Assembly (NCBI GenBank): GCA_016932895.1
Contig: JAFGCA010000275.1
Span: 4,183 to 68,182, forward strand
Length of the DNA stretch: 64,000 nucleotides
Direction of reading: 5' to 3'
From: Sedimentisphaerales bacterium
GTDB taxonomy: Bacteria; Planctomycetota; Phycisphaerae; Sedimentisphaerales; SG8-4
Under the pieces are notes generated by a model. That model worked only from the letters and a program-made list of their open reading frames with translations. It was not told the DNA's origin and did not search any database. The position numbers and the translations under genes are program-made. How positions within the stretch are numbered: position 1 is the stretch's first letter; every line of letters starts with the position of its first letter. Below, one piece after another: positions 17,251 to 25,564 of this stretch.

Positions 17251-18675
17251 TCACTCGTGCCCCTGCTCGCCGCGGTCCAGCCAGTGCTTCAGCAGAATCG
17301 CCAAATCGGCGAAATCAACCCGGCAATCCCCGTTCAGATCGCCGGCAATGATCGTCTCGCAGACCGGCTCGCCGAAGTACGACTTGCTGGCCTCAGTGGT
17401 GCCACCGTAGGCGCCCATGTTGATTCGCCCGCCGCTGGGAAACGGCTCGTATCCGATGGGACTGTTCGGGTCGCCCGCGTCGATGCAGGGGCTGGTGACG
17501 TCGTCCTGCACCCAGGTCTGGCTGCTCGGGTCCCATCGGCCGCCCTGGCTTTTAAGATGGTAATCCCCGTTGATCCAGAAGTCGTCATTGGGATTGTCAG
17601 GCGTGCCGTTAGGATCCCAACAACCAGGGGCCGCAAATAAAGGATCTCCATTGAGCCACTGCCCGACCATGCGATCATCCACCGAATTGGCATCAGCGCC
17701 AATGAGGCTGTGGGCCGCTTTGACGTTCATCGTCCCCAGCATCACTCCGCTGCGGATCACGACATCATCCGCGACAAACCCCACGAAAGAGACATAGTCC
17801 ATGTTGCCCCAAACAATGGAATTGAGCACGTAGGATATGTCTGGCTCGTTTCCCGGCCCCAATAAGATGCCGCCGCCCCTCCCGTACGGATTAGCTCGGT
17901 TGCCTGTAATGACGCAGTTGACAAACCGATGATTCCCCTGGCACGATACTCCCCCGCCGCCACCCCTGGCGACGTTGCCGGTAATCCGGCAATTGGAAAA
18001 GCAGACCTCGCCTCCGTATATCCAGGCGCCACCTCCCTCACCGCCAATAGTCGAATCGTCGTAGGCCTTGTTCTCGGTTATGATGCAGTTGTCTATGAGG
18101 ATCTGAGAGTCCCGAGCGTAGATTCCTCCTCCCCGACTGGCGGCATTACTCATAATGACGCAGTCCCTTATGGTCAGACGACTGTCTGTACAGTGAAACG
18201 CCCCTCCGTTTTCCATGTTCCAGGCGGTGTTCATTGCCACACCCCCGATCACGGTGAATCCTTGTACCAGTGAGTTCGCCGCTTGATGTGAATGGAAGTA
18301 GAAAGCCCGATGATAATCATGAGGCCCAGGATCGCCTCCCCTCCGCCCAGACCCATCCCGGGGTCCCGGCCAGTAGACATAAGCCGGATAAGACCCTCCG
18401 CAGTCGATGATGCATGATTCAGTACCTCGTTCACTCCTGAGTGTGATGCCCTTGCCCCGAAAGTCGATATCCCGATTCCCGTCGCCAGTGTAGGTACCGG
18501 GGGCTACCAGGACGGTGTCTCCGTCGTTGGCGTCGTCGACGGCGGCCTGGATGGTGTGGAAATCGGCCGGGGCGTCGTTGGCGACGCGGATGGTCCGGCC
18601 GAGGGCCACCGGGCCAAGGATCAGAATGAGGGTGCAGACGGCGGCTGTGATGGCGGGTTTCTCGCTGCTGTCCAT
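17251..18675 (-). CDS. Secreted beta-helix protein with dockerin-like tail
   Basis: 474 residues from the ATG at 18675, preceded by GGAAGGAAG. A signal peptide (about 1-27) leads to the motif Thr-Ile-Gln-Ala-Ala-Val-Asp-Asp-Ala-Asn-Asp-Gly-Asp and Val-Ala-Pro-Gly-Thr-Tyr that starts many parallel beta-helix proteins. Gly-Gly-Gly-Ile-Tyr, Ile-Asp-Asn-Cys-Ile-Ile-Thr-Glu-Asn and similar rungs follow. Near the C-terminus are Gly-Ala-Tyr-Gly-Gly-Thr and one dockerin-type calcium loop, Gly-Asp-Leu-Asn-Gly-Asp-Cys-Arg-Val-Asp-Phe-Ala-Asp-Leu. It is a surface or extracellular protein. No catalytic residues can be assigned. Confidence 0.85.
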   Translation of the reverse strand: MDSSEKPAITAAVCTLILILGPVALGRTIRVANDAPADFHTIQAAVDDANDGDTVLVAPGTYTGDGNRDIDFRGKGITLRSERGTESCIIDCGGSYPAYVYWPGPRDGSGRRGGDPGPHDYHRAFYFHSHQAANSLVQGFTVIGGVAMNTAWNMENGGAFHCTDSRLTIRDCVIMSNAASRGGGIYARDSQILIDNCIITENKAYDDSTIGGEGGGAWIYGGEVCFSNCRITGNVARGGGGGVSCQGNHRFVNCVITGNRANPYGRGGGILLGPGNEPDISYVLNSIVWGNMDYVSFVGFVADDVVIRSGVMLGTMNVKAAHSLIGADANSVDDRMVGQWLNGDPLFAAPGCWDPNGTPDNPNDDFWINGDYHLKSQGGRWDPSSQTWVQDDVTSPCIDAGDPNSPIGYEPFPSGGRINMGAYGGTTEASKSYFGEPVCETIIAGDLNGDCRVDFADLAILLKHWLDRGEQGHE

Positions 18676-19858
18676 TTTCCGCTTCCTTCCAAGCACTTTT
18701 CCGCGTGGGCCAAGGACCCACTCTCCCGGTTCGGGCGGCTCGGCACTGCAAGCGCAGCACAGCGGCCACACACGCATTGGTCGGCGAAGGCAGGCGGATA
18801 TGACAGGTGCTACGAGAATATGATGACGGCTAAGAGAATGATAAGGCTCCAGAGCCCGCCTTCATTCCGCAACTCACCGATATTCTACTACACCCCGGCC
18901 GGTATTTGCAAGAACTTTTTCGACCCAGTGCCCGAGCGCTCCCCTCAGGGCCTCCATGGTTCCGAAGCCAGGCGTAGTGCTGGTTGCCGGCGCGGGAGTG
19001 TAGCTCGAATCGCCGCACGCATGCCGGCAGAACCCGGCATCCAAAGTATCGGCGAGACGCGTTCTCTCCAGCGCCCGGGCCATGAGTCGATTCATCACTG
19101 TGGTTTGCCACTGATGTCGCTGCGTTCATCGACGCTCTTCCCGCAGCGGGACAGCGCTGGCCGTGGCTCCTGTTTGAGGGTGGTTCGCCGTCGGGTGGGA
19201 CGGCGAGGTGGAAGAGTGAAACTGAACAGCCGCTGCAGCCTTGCCCCTGTAGTCACATCATCTGTGGGTTTCCGTTCCCGGCAAGTGCCATCTCAATGAA
19301 CCTTACGTGCAAGGTCGTTGATACCCCCGCAACGGCTGTCAGTCTCACAAGGTCTCGGCGAGACATTCACATGGAAAATCCTTCTGATCGGACTTACCAG
19401 CGTATTGAAATGGGGCCGGTACAACGCAGCGCGTTGCGCCTGTGGTACCCGGCGACGGAAAGAACCGAAAAGCACACTGTTCCCCTGCGTCAGCACCACT
19501 GACGACCCCGTTGGTTTTCAAAGAAGCGTGATACTCGTGTGTCTTACAGGACATCTATGCTCACACCTAAATAGTATTTACTCCTATTAATGCAAGCTTG
19601 TTCTGAGAATTGCTGGATAATGCGGATTGAAAAAAGCTCCTGCCAGATGACCGACGGCGGGCGCGGATGAATGCCGCCCCGCAGAAGATAGGAAAGCTAC
19701 GCAAGATAGGACAAGACAAGCAAGGGCTCGGTATGCCTGAAGCCGGCAACAGCCGAGAATCGCCAAGGCGTCCTGTAGCAAGGGCGACGCAAAAGCCAGA
19801 CGGGGCAGCAGCGCTGCGATTCCCGGTGACCGGGGCCGAGGCGACGGCGATCCGAGGC
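18676..19858. other. Long intergenic region (1.2 kb) without a convincing gene
   Basis: All frames are short or antisense-like. The best candidate is a 74-codon minus-strand frame at 18874-19098 that ends Val-Glu-Lys-Val-Leu-Ala-Asn-Thr-Gly; it has no ribosome site and overlaps the promoter below, so I do not call it. The part around 19550-19640 is AT-richer than its surroundings. Confidence 0.5.
18882..18911 (-). promoter_or_regulatory. Candidate promoter of the dockerin-tailed beta-helix gene
   Basis: On the minus strand TTGCAA (18906-18911) and TAGAAT (18882-18887) are 18 nt apart. This would give a 5' leader of about 200 nt before the start at 18675. Confidence 0.45.
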
Positions 19859-20749
19859 TCAGGTGGACTCGATCGAGTTCGATCCGGGTCGGCCGGTCTT
19901 GGGCATCCAGACCCCATCGAATATCGTGGCGAGGCGTTTCTGAATACCGCGTCTGGTTTTCTCGGCGGAGACCTCCTCGAGGCGAGGCGTCTCATGGAGA
20001 AACTCGGAGACCAGCGCTTTGTAGTCGGCCGCTCCCCGGCTGTCCGGCGCGTAGCGCAGGATCGGCTCGCCGGCGCTGGGAGCCTCGGCCAGCCGAACGC
20101 TGCGATGGACGACCGCATCGAAAACGAGGTCACCGAAGATCTCTCGCATCTGCTGCTGGATCTGGCGGCTGAACGTCGTCCGCTCGTCGACGAAGGTCAG
20201 AAGCAGACTGATGTTCTCTACTGAATACGGATGAAAACGGTCTCGAATAATGTGCACCGTTTCGAGCAGACGCCGCAGCCCCTCCAGCGCGTAGTAGTGC
20301 ACCTGGACCGGCACCATGACGTCGGTGCTGGCAACCAGGGCGTTCAGCGTCAGCACGCCCAGCGAGGGGGGACAATCGATCACGCAGAAATCGTAGGTCT
20401 CGCGGACGTTCTGCAGCCCGCGACCGAGCAGCAGCTCCTTGCCGGGCGTGCCGGCCAGTTCCAGCTCCGCGCTGGCCAGCAACACGTTGCAGGGCACCAG
20501 ATCGAGATACCGGATATCCGTCTGCACGATCGTCTTGGCCATCGAGTCGGGGGACCCGGCCAGGACATCGTAAACGGTGCTGGCGAAGAAGTCCGGGTTC
20601 TGACCCAGGCCGATCGTCGCGTGCGCCTGGGGATCGAGATCGATCAACAGAACGCGTCTCTGCAAGTCGGCTAGGGCGGCCGCGACGTTAATCGCCGTGG
20701 TGGTTTTGCCGCAACCACCCTTCTGGTTAACCATCGCAATGGTTCTCAT
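19859..20749 (-). CDS. ParA/Soj-type ATPase (orphan)
   Basis: A 296-residue cytoplasmic ATPase of the ParA/MinD superfamily, which places cargo such as chromosome origins, plasmids or protein clusters. The deviant Walker A Lys10-Gly-Gly-Cys-Gly-Lys-Thr-Thr is at the N-terminus. Asp-Leu-Asp-Pro-Gln-Ala-His follows near residue 39, and Cys-Val-Ile-Asp-Cys-Pro-Pro-Ser near 123. A GAGGATGG site precedes the ATG at 20749. No parB-like gene or obvious parS repeat is adjacent, which is unusual for a chromosomal Soj and leaves its cargo open. The C-terminus has about 35 extra polar residues. Confidence 0.93.
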   Translation of the reverse strand: MRTIAMVNQKGGCGKTTTAINVAAALADLQRRVLLIDLDPQAHATIGLGQNPDFFASTVYDVLAGSPDSMAKTIVQTDIRYLDLVPCNVLLASAELELAGTPGKELLLGRGLQNVRETYDFCVIDCPPSLGVLTLNALVASTDVMVPVQVHYYALEGLRRLLETVHIIRDRFHPYSVENISLLLTFVDERTTFSRQIQQQMREIFGDLVFDAVVHRSVRLAEAPSAGEPILRYAPDSRGAADYKALVSEFLHETPRLEEVSAEKTRRGIQKRLATIFDGVWMPKTGRPGSNSIEST

Positions 20750-21325
20750 GACATCACCATCCTCTGAAAATGCAGGCGCGCTCCGACGCACCCATACCTC
20801 CTGCGGGCCTCCTGCCCTCCCGTTCCCATCCTGTGGAGGAGTCCTTCCTCGCCTCTGACGCGGCGTATCTCTGCGGGCCTCCGCCCGCCGAAACCATTAC
20901 GGCAATCGCGAAAATCCACAACGTGCCCACCCCCGCGTCCGGACATCGGTCCGGCACCCGAGGTAGACCCCACCTGCGCACCGCCTCCATGCTGTACCTA
21001 AAGTATATCTCCGCGGAAGGAAAATGTCAATCGCCGGAGGCCCATTTCGCCCATATATTCTGCAAACCGCAACCGGCCTTTCGCAGCCGCTCGCTTTCAA
21101 ATCTCTGTCACGACCCGACTTGCGTCATTCCCCGGGAGAGCCGGCGTTTAGGGCAGGGCCCATGTCCCTGCGACCGACGCGTGGTACGCCTCGGCAAAAG
21201 GGCAAATCCGCACCCACAACGAGAGGTCCGAAAAGAGCACCCCCGGCGAGCCTGTAAAATGCACAGGGCCGGACTCTGCGATGAGCCGGCCCTGCACGGA
21301 GACGTCAGGAGAAGCAACAAGTGAA
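20750..21325. other. Intergenic region between parA-like gene and PDZ operon
   Basis: 575 bp with no supported gene. It contains the terminator of the PDZ operon; the remainder has only short frames without ribosome sites. Confidence 0.5.
21264..21294 (-). terminator. Intrinsic-type terminator of the sigma/anti-sigma/PDZ operon
   Basis: On the minus strand CAGGGCCGG pairs exactly with CCGGCCCTG across a 13-nt loop, 32 nt after the stop at 21326. It is followed by TGCATTTTAC. Confidence 0.6.
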
Positions 21326-22360
21326 TCACACGGATTGTCGGCTCGGGGGCCGAACGGCGCGGTCGCCCTGCGTTTTCTCGGTCGATTCGCCGCTTTTCTC
21401 TTTCTTCTCCAGCAACCTGTCAAGCGTCTCGCGGTTCCGTTCCTCAAGCTCCTCCATGCGCTTCTGCAATCGCTCCATCTGCTCCTGAAGCTTCTCAAAC
21501 GCCTGATCCTTCTTCTCGGACCAGCGTTCGAGATCCGGCCGGGGCACACGGATGTCTTCGAAGTGCTTTCGCCAGACATTGGGGGCCGGCGGCGCAGGCA
21601 GATGAAACTGCCGGATCTCCACCCGTCCCTTCGACGACTCGCGTGCGTTTGCCAGAGCTTCCTCGGCGGGGCGGCGATATTCCTCCGGCAACGCGTCAAG
21701 CTTTCCCACGGTCGTGCTGTGCTCGGTATCTCCCGAGCGCACGATCACCCGGGAGTCCTCGGCCTCCGGGTCCCCCTCGATGGTGACCGTGAAATCTGCG
21801 CCGTCCGTGGAGTGATGATAGGTATACAACTCTTTGAAAAACTGTTTCACGTCGAAGTTCACCTCGGGAACCTGATCGAACGGGACCTCCATCCATTCCT
21901 GACTCTCCGGGCCGATCTTGAAGACTTTCCCGGGCCGCCAGGATGTCACACTCTTCGGCTCCGGCGGGTATTTCAGCTTTCCTTCGGCCGGCAGTGGCTC
22001 CAGGGCGAACTTCACGGTCTTTCGCCCGCCCAGGTGGATGATCTCGAGCGATACTTCCGTATCGGCATCGAGCCCGCGCACCGCCTCGACGAGCCGGCTC
22101 GAACTGGTGATGTCCTGGCCCTGGAAGGCCGTAATGATGTCATCCCGTTCCAGTCCGGCTTTGTCGGCGGCACTGCCCACGGTGACGTTGCTGATTCGAA
22201 CCCCCTGCCCCGCGTTCAAACGCAGATGCTTTACCAAAATCTCCGGTAGCGGCTCCGGGGCCAGTTGCACACCGATGTAACCGCGCTGCCCGCCGGCATA
22301 CGAAGGCACGCCGCCGACCAACAGAGCGATACAACCCAGTAGAATCGTTCTTCTATTCAT
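21326..22360 (-). CDS. Exported PDZ-domain protein with coiled-coil tail
   Basis: 344 residues from the ATG at 22360 (AAAGGAAG site). A signal peptide (1-23, ending Tyr-Ala-Gly-Gly) is followed by a PDZ domain at about 25-115 (Tyr-Ile-Gly-Val-Gln-Leu, Gly-Ser-Ala-Ala-Asp-Lys-Ala-Gly-Leu, Asp-Ile-Ile). There is no protease domain: no Gly-Asn-Ser-Gly-Gly or similar. The last 70 residues are strongly charged, with Leu and Met spacing typical of a coiled coil (Leu-Gln-Glu-Gln-Met-Glu-Arg-Leu). It is the last gene of an operon with an ECF sigma factor and its anti-sigma factor, so it may sense or transmit an envelope signal. That is an inference from context. Confidence 0.85.
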   Translation of the reverse strand: MNRRTILLGCIALLVGGVPSYAGGQRGYIGVQLAPEPLPEILVKHLRLNAGQGVRISNVTVGSAADKAGLERDDIITAFQGQDITSSSRLVEAVRGLDADTEVSLEIIHLGGRKTVKFALEPLPAEGKLKYPPEPKSVTSWRPGKVFKIGPESQEWMEVPFDQVPEVNFDVKQFFKELYTYHHSTDGADFTVTIEGDPEAEDSRVIVRSGDTEHSTTVGKLDALPEEYRRPAEEALANARESSKGRVEIRQFHLPAPPAPNVWRKHFEDIRVPRPDLERWSEKKDQAFEKLQEQMERLQKRMEELEERNRETLDRLLEKKEKSGESTEKTQGDRAVRPPSRQSV

Positions 22361-22392
22361 AATCGTCTTCCTTTCATGGATTCTTGCGTTGC

Positions 22393-22965
22393 TTACAGGC
22401 CGCCGTGGTAGGCGGCAGGCCTGACCATCCCTTCCCGCACCCCCTCGATCAGCCACTGGTTGCCCGTCCCGTCGGTCACGACGTACCAGTCCAATTCGCG
22501 CGTGACGCGCTGGGCCGGGTCACGCCCGGTCAACCGCGGGCTCCGCGTCGATCGGACCGGTTCGCCGGAAGCTCCGGCGGCTACCGGCGGCCTCCCTCCC
22601 GTGCCGGCCGGCGGGCCGGACTCCCATACCAGCACAACATGCAGGAGAAGGCCCAGAACAAGACCCGCCGCCAATCCGGCGACAAAACGCAGATGGCCAT
22701 CTGCTCTGATGATTCGACGCCACGAAGATCGCTTGCTCTGTTGCCAGGCGCGGCCGATGATGTCCTCGGCTGGCACTGCCGAGCGGACCGCCGCGGGTAC
22801 CGCTTCACGGCTGCATCGCCGCAGGGTCCGCAATTGCTCCAGCAGTTCTTGTGCTTCACTATTGCCCTGCAGCTCCTGGTCGAGGAGTCGTCGCTCGCCG
22901 GGTGAGATCTCCCCGTCGAGAAACTCGCCGATCAGCAGCTCCAATTTTTCGTCGCTCGCGCTCAT
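22393..22965 (-). CDS. Membrane anti-sigma factor
   Basis: 190 residues. The N-terminal 45 have the anti-sigma pattern Leu-Leu-Ile-Gly-Glu-Phe-Leu-Asp-Gly-Glu-Ile-Ser...Glu-Arg-Arg-Leu-Leu but no His-Cys-Cys zinc ligands. A single membrane helix lies at about 93-113, and a periplasmic tail rich in Pro and Gly follows. Its ATGA start overlaps the sigma-factor stop by 4 bp, which couples their synthesis. It should hold the co-encoded sigma factor at the membrane until a signal arrives. Confidence 0.85.
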   Translation of the reverse strand: MSASDEKLELLIGEFLDGEISPGERRLLDQELQGNSEAQELLEQLRTLRRCSREAVPAAVRSAVPAEDIIGRAWQQSKRSSWRRIIRADGHLRFVAGLAAGLVLGLLLHVVLVWESGPPAGTGGRPPVAAGASGEPVRSTRSPRLTGRDPAQRVTRELDWYVVTDGTGNQWLIEGVREGMVRPAAYHGGL

Positions 22966-23543
22966 CTTTCCTGTACCTTACAAGCGGTCCTGCCCAGGAC
23001 CTGATTTTGAACCATGCGTCGCGCCCGCACGAGGCGAATCTGCATCGTGGTAACCGGAACGTCGAGAATCTTCGCCATCTCGGCGTAGGTCAGCTCGCCG
23101 CAGTGGGCCAGCATGAAGACCTCCCGGTACTTCTGCGGCAACCGCCGGGCCGCATCGAGGATTCGCGTGCAAAGCTCGTTCTTTTCCACCACGTCCGGTG
23201 GCATCTCCTCATACCCCGGCCGTGGCAACGGCGCGGCGGGACCATCGAATAGAGCGGTCTGATTGACCCGGCGCCGACAGTGCTTCAACGCTTCGCGCCG
23301 CGCCAGAATCGCCAGCCAACCCCGAAAACGCTCCGGCTCGCGCAGCGTGTGAATCTTCGCAAGGACACGAAGGCAGACATCCTGCAAGACGTCGTCAACG
23401 TCATGGGCGTCGCCCAGCACACCGTAGAGCAGCCCCCGCAGCCACGTCCAGTTCTGCAGAAGCAGCACCCGTACGGCCTCCCGGTCGCCCCGGCGGGCGG
23501 CACACGCCAATGCCCATTCGTTCTGCTCTCTCTGTGCCTTCAT
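22962..23543 (-). CDS. ECF-type RNA polymerase sigma factor
   Basis: 193 residues with the two sigma domains. Region 2 has Asp-Ala-His-Asp-Val-Asp-Asp-Val-Leu-Gln-Asp-Val and Phe-Arg-Gly-Trp-Leu. Region 4 has Leu-Pro-Gln-Lys-Tyr-Arg-Glu-Val-Phe-Met-Leu followed by a helix-turn-helix, Leu-Thr-Tyr-Ala-Glu-Met-Ala-Lys-Ile-Leu-Asp-Val. It is first in a three-gene operon with a membrane anti-sigma factor and an exported PDZ protein, a layout typical of envelope-stress control. The genes it controls cannot be told from the window. Confidence 0.93.
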   Translation of the reverse strand: MKAQREQNEWALACAARRGDREAVRVLLLQNWTWLRGLLYGVLGDAHDVDDVLQDVCLRVLAKIHTLREPERFRGWLAILARREALKHCRRRVNQTALFDGPAAPLPRPGYEEMPPDVVEKNELCTRILDAARRLPQKYREVFMLAHCGELTYAEMAKILDVPVTTMQIRLVRARRMVQNQVLGRTACKVQER

Positions 23544-23945
23544 ATCGGTCTTTACTCAATATAGATGCCTGAGAGAGCCCGGTCATACACAATTTGTCGG
23601 TTGTTTTTGAAATGAGCCCGCGGTCAAGCGCAGCGGATATGCGTCCCGGGCCCAATCCCGGAACCGCCGCCGCGGAAGCACCGCCGATGCCTGTGATAAC
23701 ATCCTGGCGTGCGCGTGGAAGCATCAAGGGCCGGCCTGGCAATGGTGGACGTCTCCGCTTCTTGCGCCCATGAAGGTTCCCCCGGTGTTGCGCCATCGCC
23801 AAGGGCTGCGGCCTTGGCGCTGCCACCCCAGGAACCCACGAAGGACGGTCTCCAGGCGCGGCAAAACGTACACACACGTCACCGCCAGCGAAATGAGGTG
23901 CTCGGCCGCGTTTGCCCTTCTTAGCGTTTTGTCACCGACCATCGC
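23544..23945. other. Intergenic region upstream of the sigma operon
   Basis: 400 bp with no supported gene. An inverted repeat, CGCCAAGG (23797-23804) with CCTTGGCG (23812-23819), lies 127 nt beyond the stop of the DUF1080 gene and may end its transcript. Confidence 0.4.
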
Positions 23946-24626
23946 CTACTCGGCGGGGAGCAGGTGGATGTTGCGGAACTCGATGGGGCTGCCCTCGCTC
24001 TGGAGGCAGATCCAGCCGGACGTCACCGTCGCCGCCGTGCCTTCGTTCTGGAGGACGCCGTTGACGAAGCAACGAATGGTGTCGCCCTTGCAGTGAATGT
24101 CGTAGCTGTTCCATTGCCCGGCGGGATTCTCGCTGGTCGGCGCCATCTTCTCGGCAACCACGAACTGCTTCTCCAGATTCTGGCGGTCTACGCCGTCGAC
24201 CGTGATGCCGGTGCCTCCGATAAGTACGAAGTCGCCGGCGCTGCCGGCCTTCAACTGGCACTCGATGCAGTTGGGCCATACCTTATCGGGACCGCTGGCA
24301 TGCAGTAACACACCGCTGTTCGTGGGCTCCTCCGTCCAGCGCCACTCGAGGTGCAGGTGGTAGTTCTTGTGCTTGGTCTGCGTGCGGATATAGCCGTTGG
24401 GGACTCCCTTGCAGTAGATCGCCCCTTCGCGGATGCGCCAGACATCATTGACATCGACGGTCGCGTCGGGGACAAACCGCTCCCAGCCGGTAAAGTCCTC
24501 GCCGTTCCAAAGCACCGTCTTCTTGCCGCCGGAAAGAAATCCCAGCCCGCCTTCGCAACCCACCAGGGCAAACAGGGAAACCACGACCAACACCAACAAT
24601 CCGACTTTACCTGCGACTCGCGTCAT
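23946..24626 (-). CDS. DUF1080 (3-keto-disaccharide hydrolase-type) lipoprotein
   Basis: 226 residues from the ATG at 24626 with GAGAGGG upstream. The N-terminus is a lipoprotein signal ending Leu-Val-Gly-Cys24. The rest is a concanavalin-like jelly roll: Val-Leu-Trp-Asn-Gly-Glu-Asp-Phe-Thr-Gly-Trp near the start, Trp-Arg-Ile-Arg-Glu-Gly-Ala-Ile-Tyr-Cys-Lys-Gly, Asn-Ser-Gly-Val-Leu-Leu-His and Trp-Asn-Ser-Tyr-Asp-Ile. Members of this very large planctomycete family include 3-keto-glycoside hydrolases, but many have no known activity. The product should be anchored in an outer or inner membrane face. The gene stands alone. Confidence 0.9.
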   Translation of the reverse strand: MTRVAGKVGLLVLVVVSLFALVGCEGGLGFLSGGKKTVLWNGEDFTGWERFVPDATVDVNDVWRIREGAIYCKGVPNGYIRTQTKHKNYHLHLEWRWTEEPTNSGVLLHASGPDKVWPNCIECQLKAGSAGDFVLIGGTGITVDGVDRQNLEKQFVVAEKMAPTSENPAGQWNSYDIHCKGDTIRCFVNGVLQNEGTAATVTSGWICLQSEGSPIEFRNIHLLPAE

Positions 24627-25099
24627 CTTTCCGCCCTCTCTTAAAGACAAAAGAACCATGCTTTCCATTGACTCGTCACGGCGTGCCCGCGTATTGGGCA
24701 CACCACACCCACGGCGGCTGCCTCCAGCCACACCGGACTCGTTCTTCTTACCGCATCGTTACGCCCCGCGTCAACCGGAAAAAGCGTCGGGCCGGTGCGG
24801 GGGGCAGCGAGAACATCCTGGCATGCGCGTCGCGGCGCCGGGCGCGGACCTGGCAAGGGCGGGCTCGTGCGCGTCGTGGGCCGACAACCGTTGCCCCGGT
24901 GATTCCCCGGGTTTTTCCGGAAAGTTACCGGGTCAGGCTGCCGATAGTACGCAAGTCGGAGACGAAACGACTGTGATGGTTGGTTTCAACGGGTTTCAAA
25001 AGAATGCGCCCGACTCAACTGCAGGAGCGCGACGTTATCGGTCCGGGAAACGCGGACGAACCGAAACGCATGACAGGAACGTTGGGAAAGGAGCAGCAC
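24627..25099. other. Divergent intergenic region
   Basis: 470 bp between the DUF1080 and STAS genes. Apart from the ribosome site of the STAS gene (GGAAAGGAG, 25084-25092) nothing coding is supported. Confidence 0.5.
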
Positions 25100-25483
25100 A
25101 TGGTAACGCAGGAACAGCCGGGGGGAGTGATTCTGGTATATCCGTCAACGAAAGCCGACATTGACGGCGAATTGTACGAAGCCCTGCAACTCTCCCGGCA
25201 GCGCGGTGACTGCGACGTCATCGTGGATTGTGCGGCCCTGGACATCATGAGCTCGCATCATCTGGCGAGCCTGCTGCGCATCCAGAAGCTGCTTCAGGAT
25301 TGCGGGCACCAGCTTATCCTCTGCTGCGTCAGGGAAGTAACGCAACGCATCTTCTCTGTCACGGGACTGACCGATGTATTTGACATGGTTGGCGACCGGT
25401 CCGAGGCGATGGCCAGGGTGGAAGCCGGCGGCGGAGAAACGATCCGCAGCGAACCGTTGCTCGGGAAGGGGCCGAATACGTGA
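25100..25483 (+). CDS. STAS-domain protein (anti-sigma-factor antagonist type)
   Basis: 127 residues from the ATG at 25100, chosen because GGAAAGGAG sits 7-8 nt upstream; the frame is open 120 bp further without a site. It matches the SpoIIAA/STAS fold: a strand, then Asp-Ile-Asp-Gly-Glu-Leu-Tyr-Glu-Ala-Leu, Cys-Asp-Val-Ile-Val-Asp-Cys and Ile-Met-Ser-Ser-His-His-Leu-Ala-Ser-Leu, where the Ser is the usual phosphorylation site. It ends near Val-Phe-Asp-Met-Val-Gly-Asp. No anti-sigma kinase is adjacent. The next gene, 81 bp on, is a CBS/PAS sensor, so the pair may form a partner-switching or stress-sensing unit. Confidence 0.85.
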   Translation: MVTQEQPGGVILVYPSTKADIDGELYEALQLSRQRGDCDVIVDCAALDIMSSHHLASLLRIQKLLQDCGHQLILCCVREVTQRIFSVTGLTDVFDMVGDRSEAMARVEAGGGETIRSEPLLGKGPNT

Positions 25484-25564
25484 CGCCGAATCGCGATCGC
25501 AATCTTGTTTCCGCCGGGCGACCGGCGGGCGGAGAAACGCACAAGCGAGAGTCAGAGGACAGGA

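Noticed and set aside
18874..19098. 74-codon minus-strand frame in the 1.2-kb gap
   Set aside because: The composition is partly gene-like, but there is no ribosome site, the frame overlaps a good promoter, and no family is recognised.
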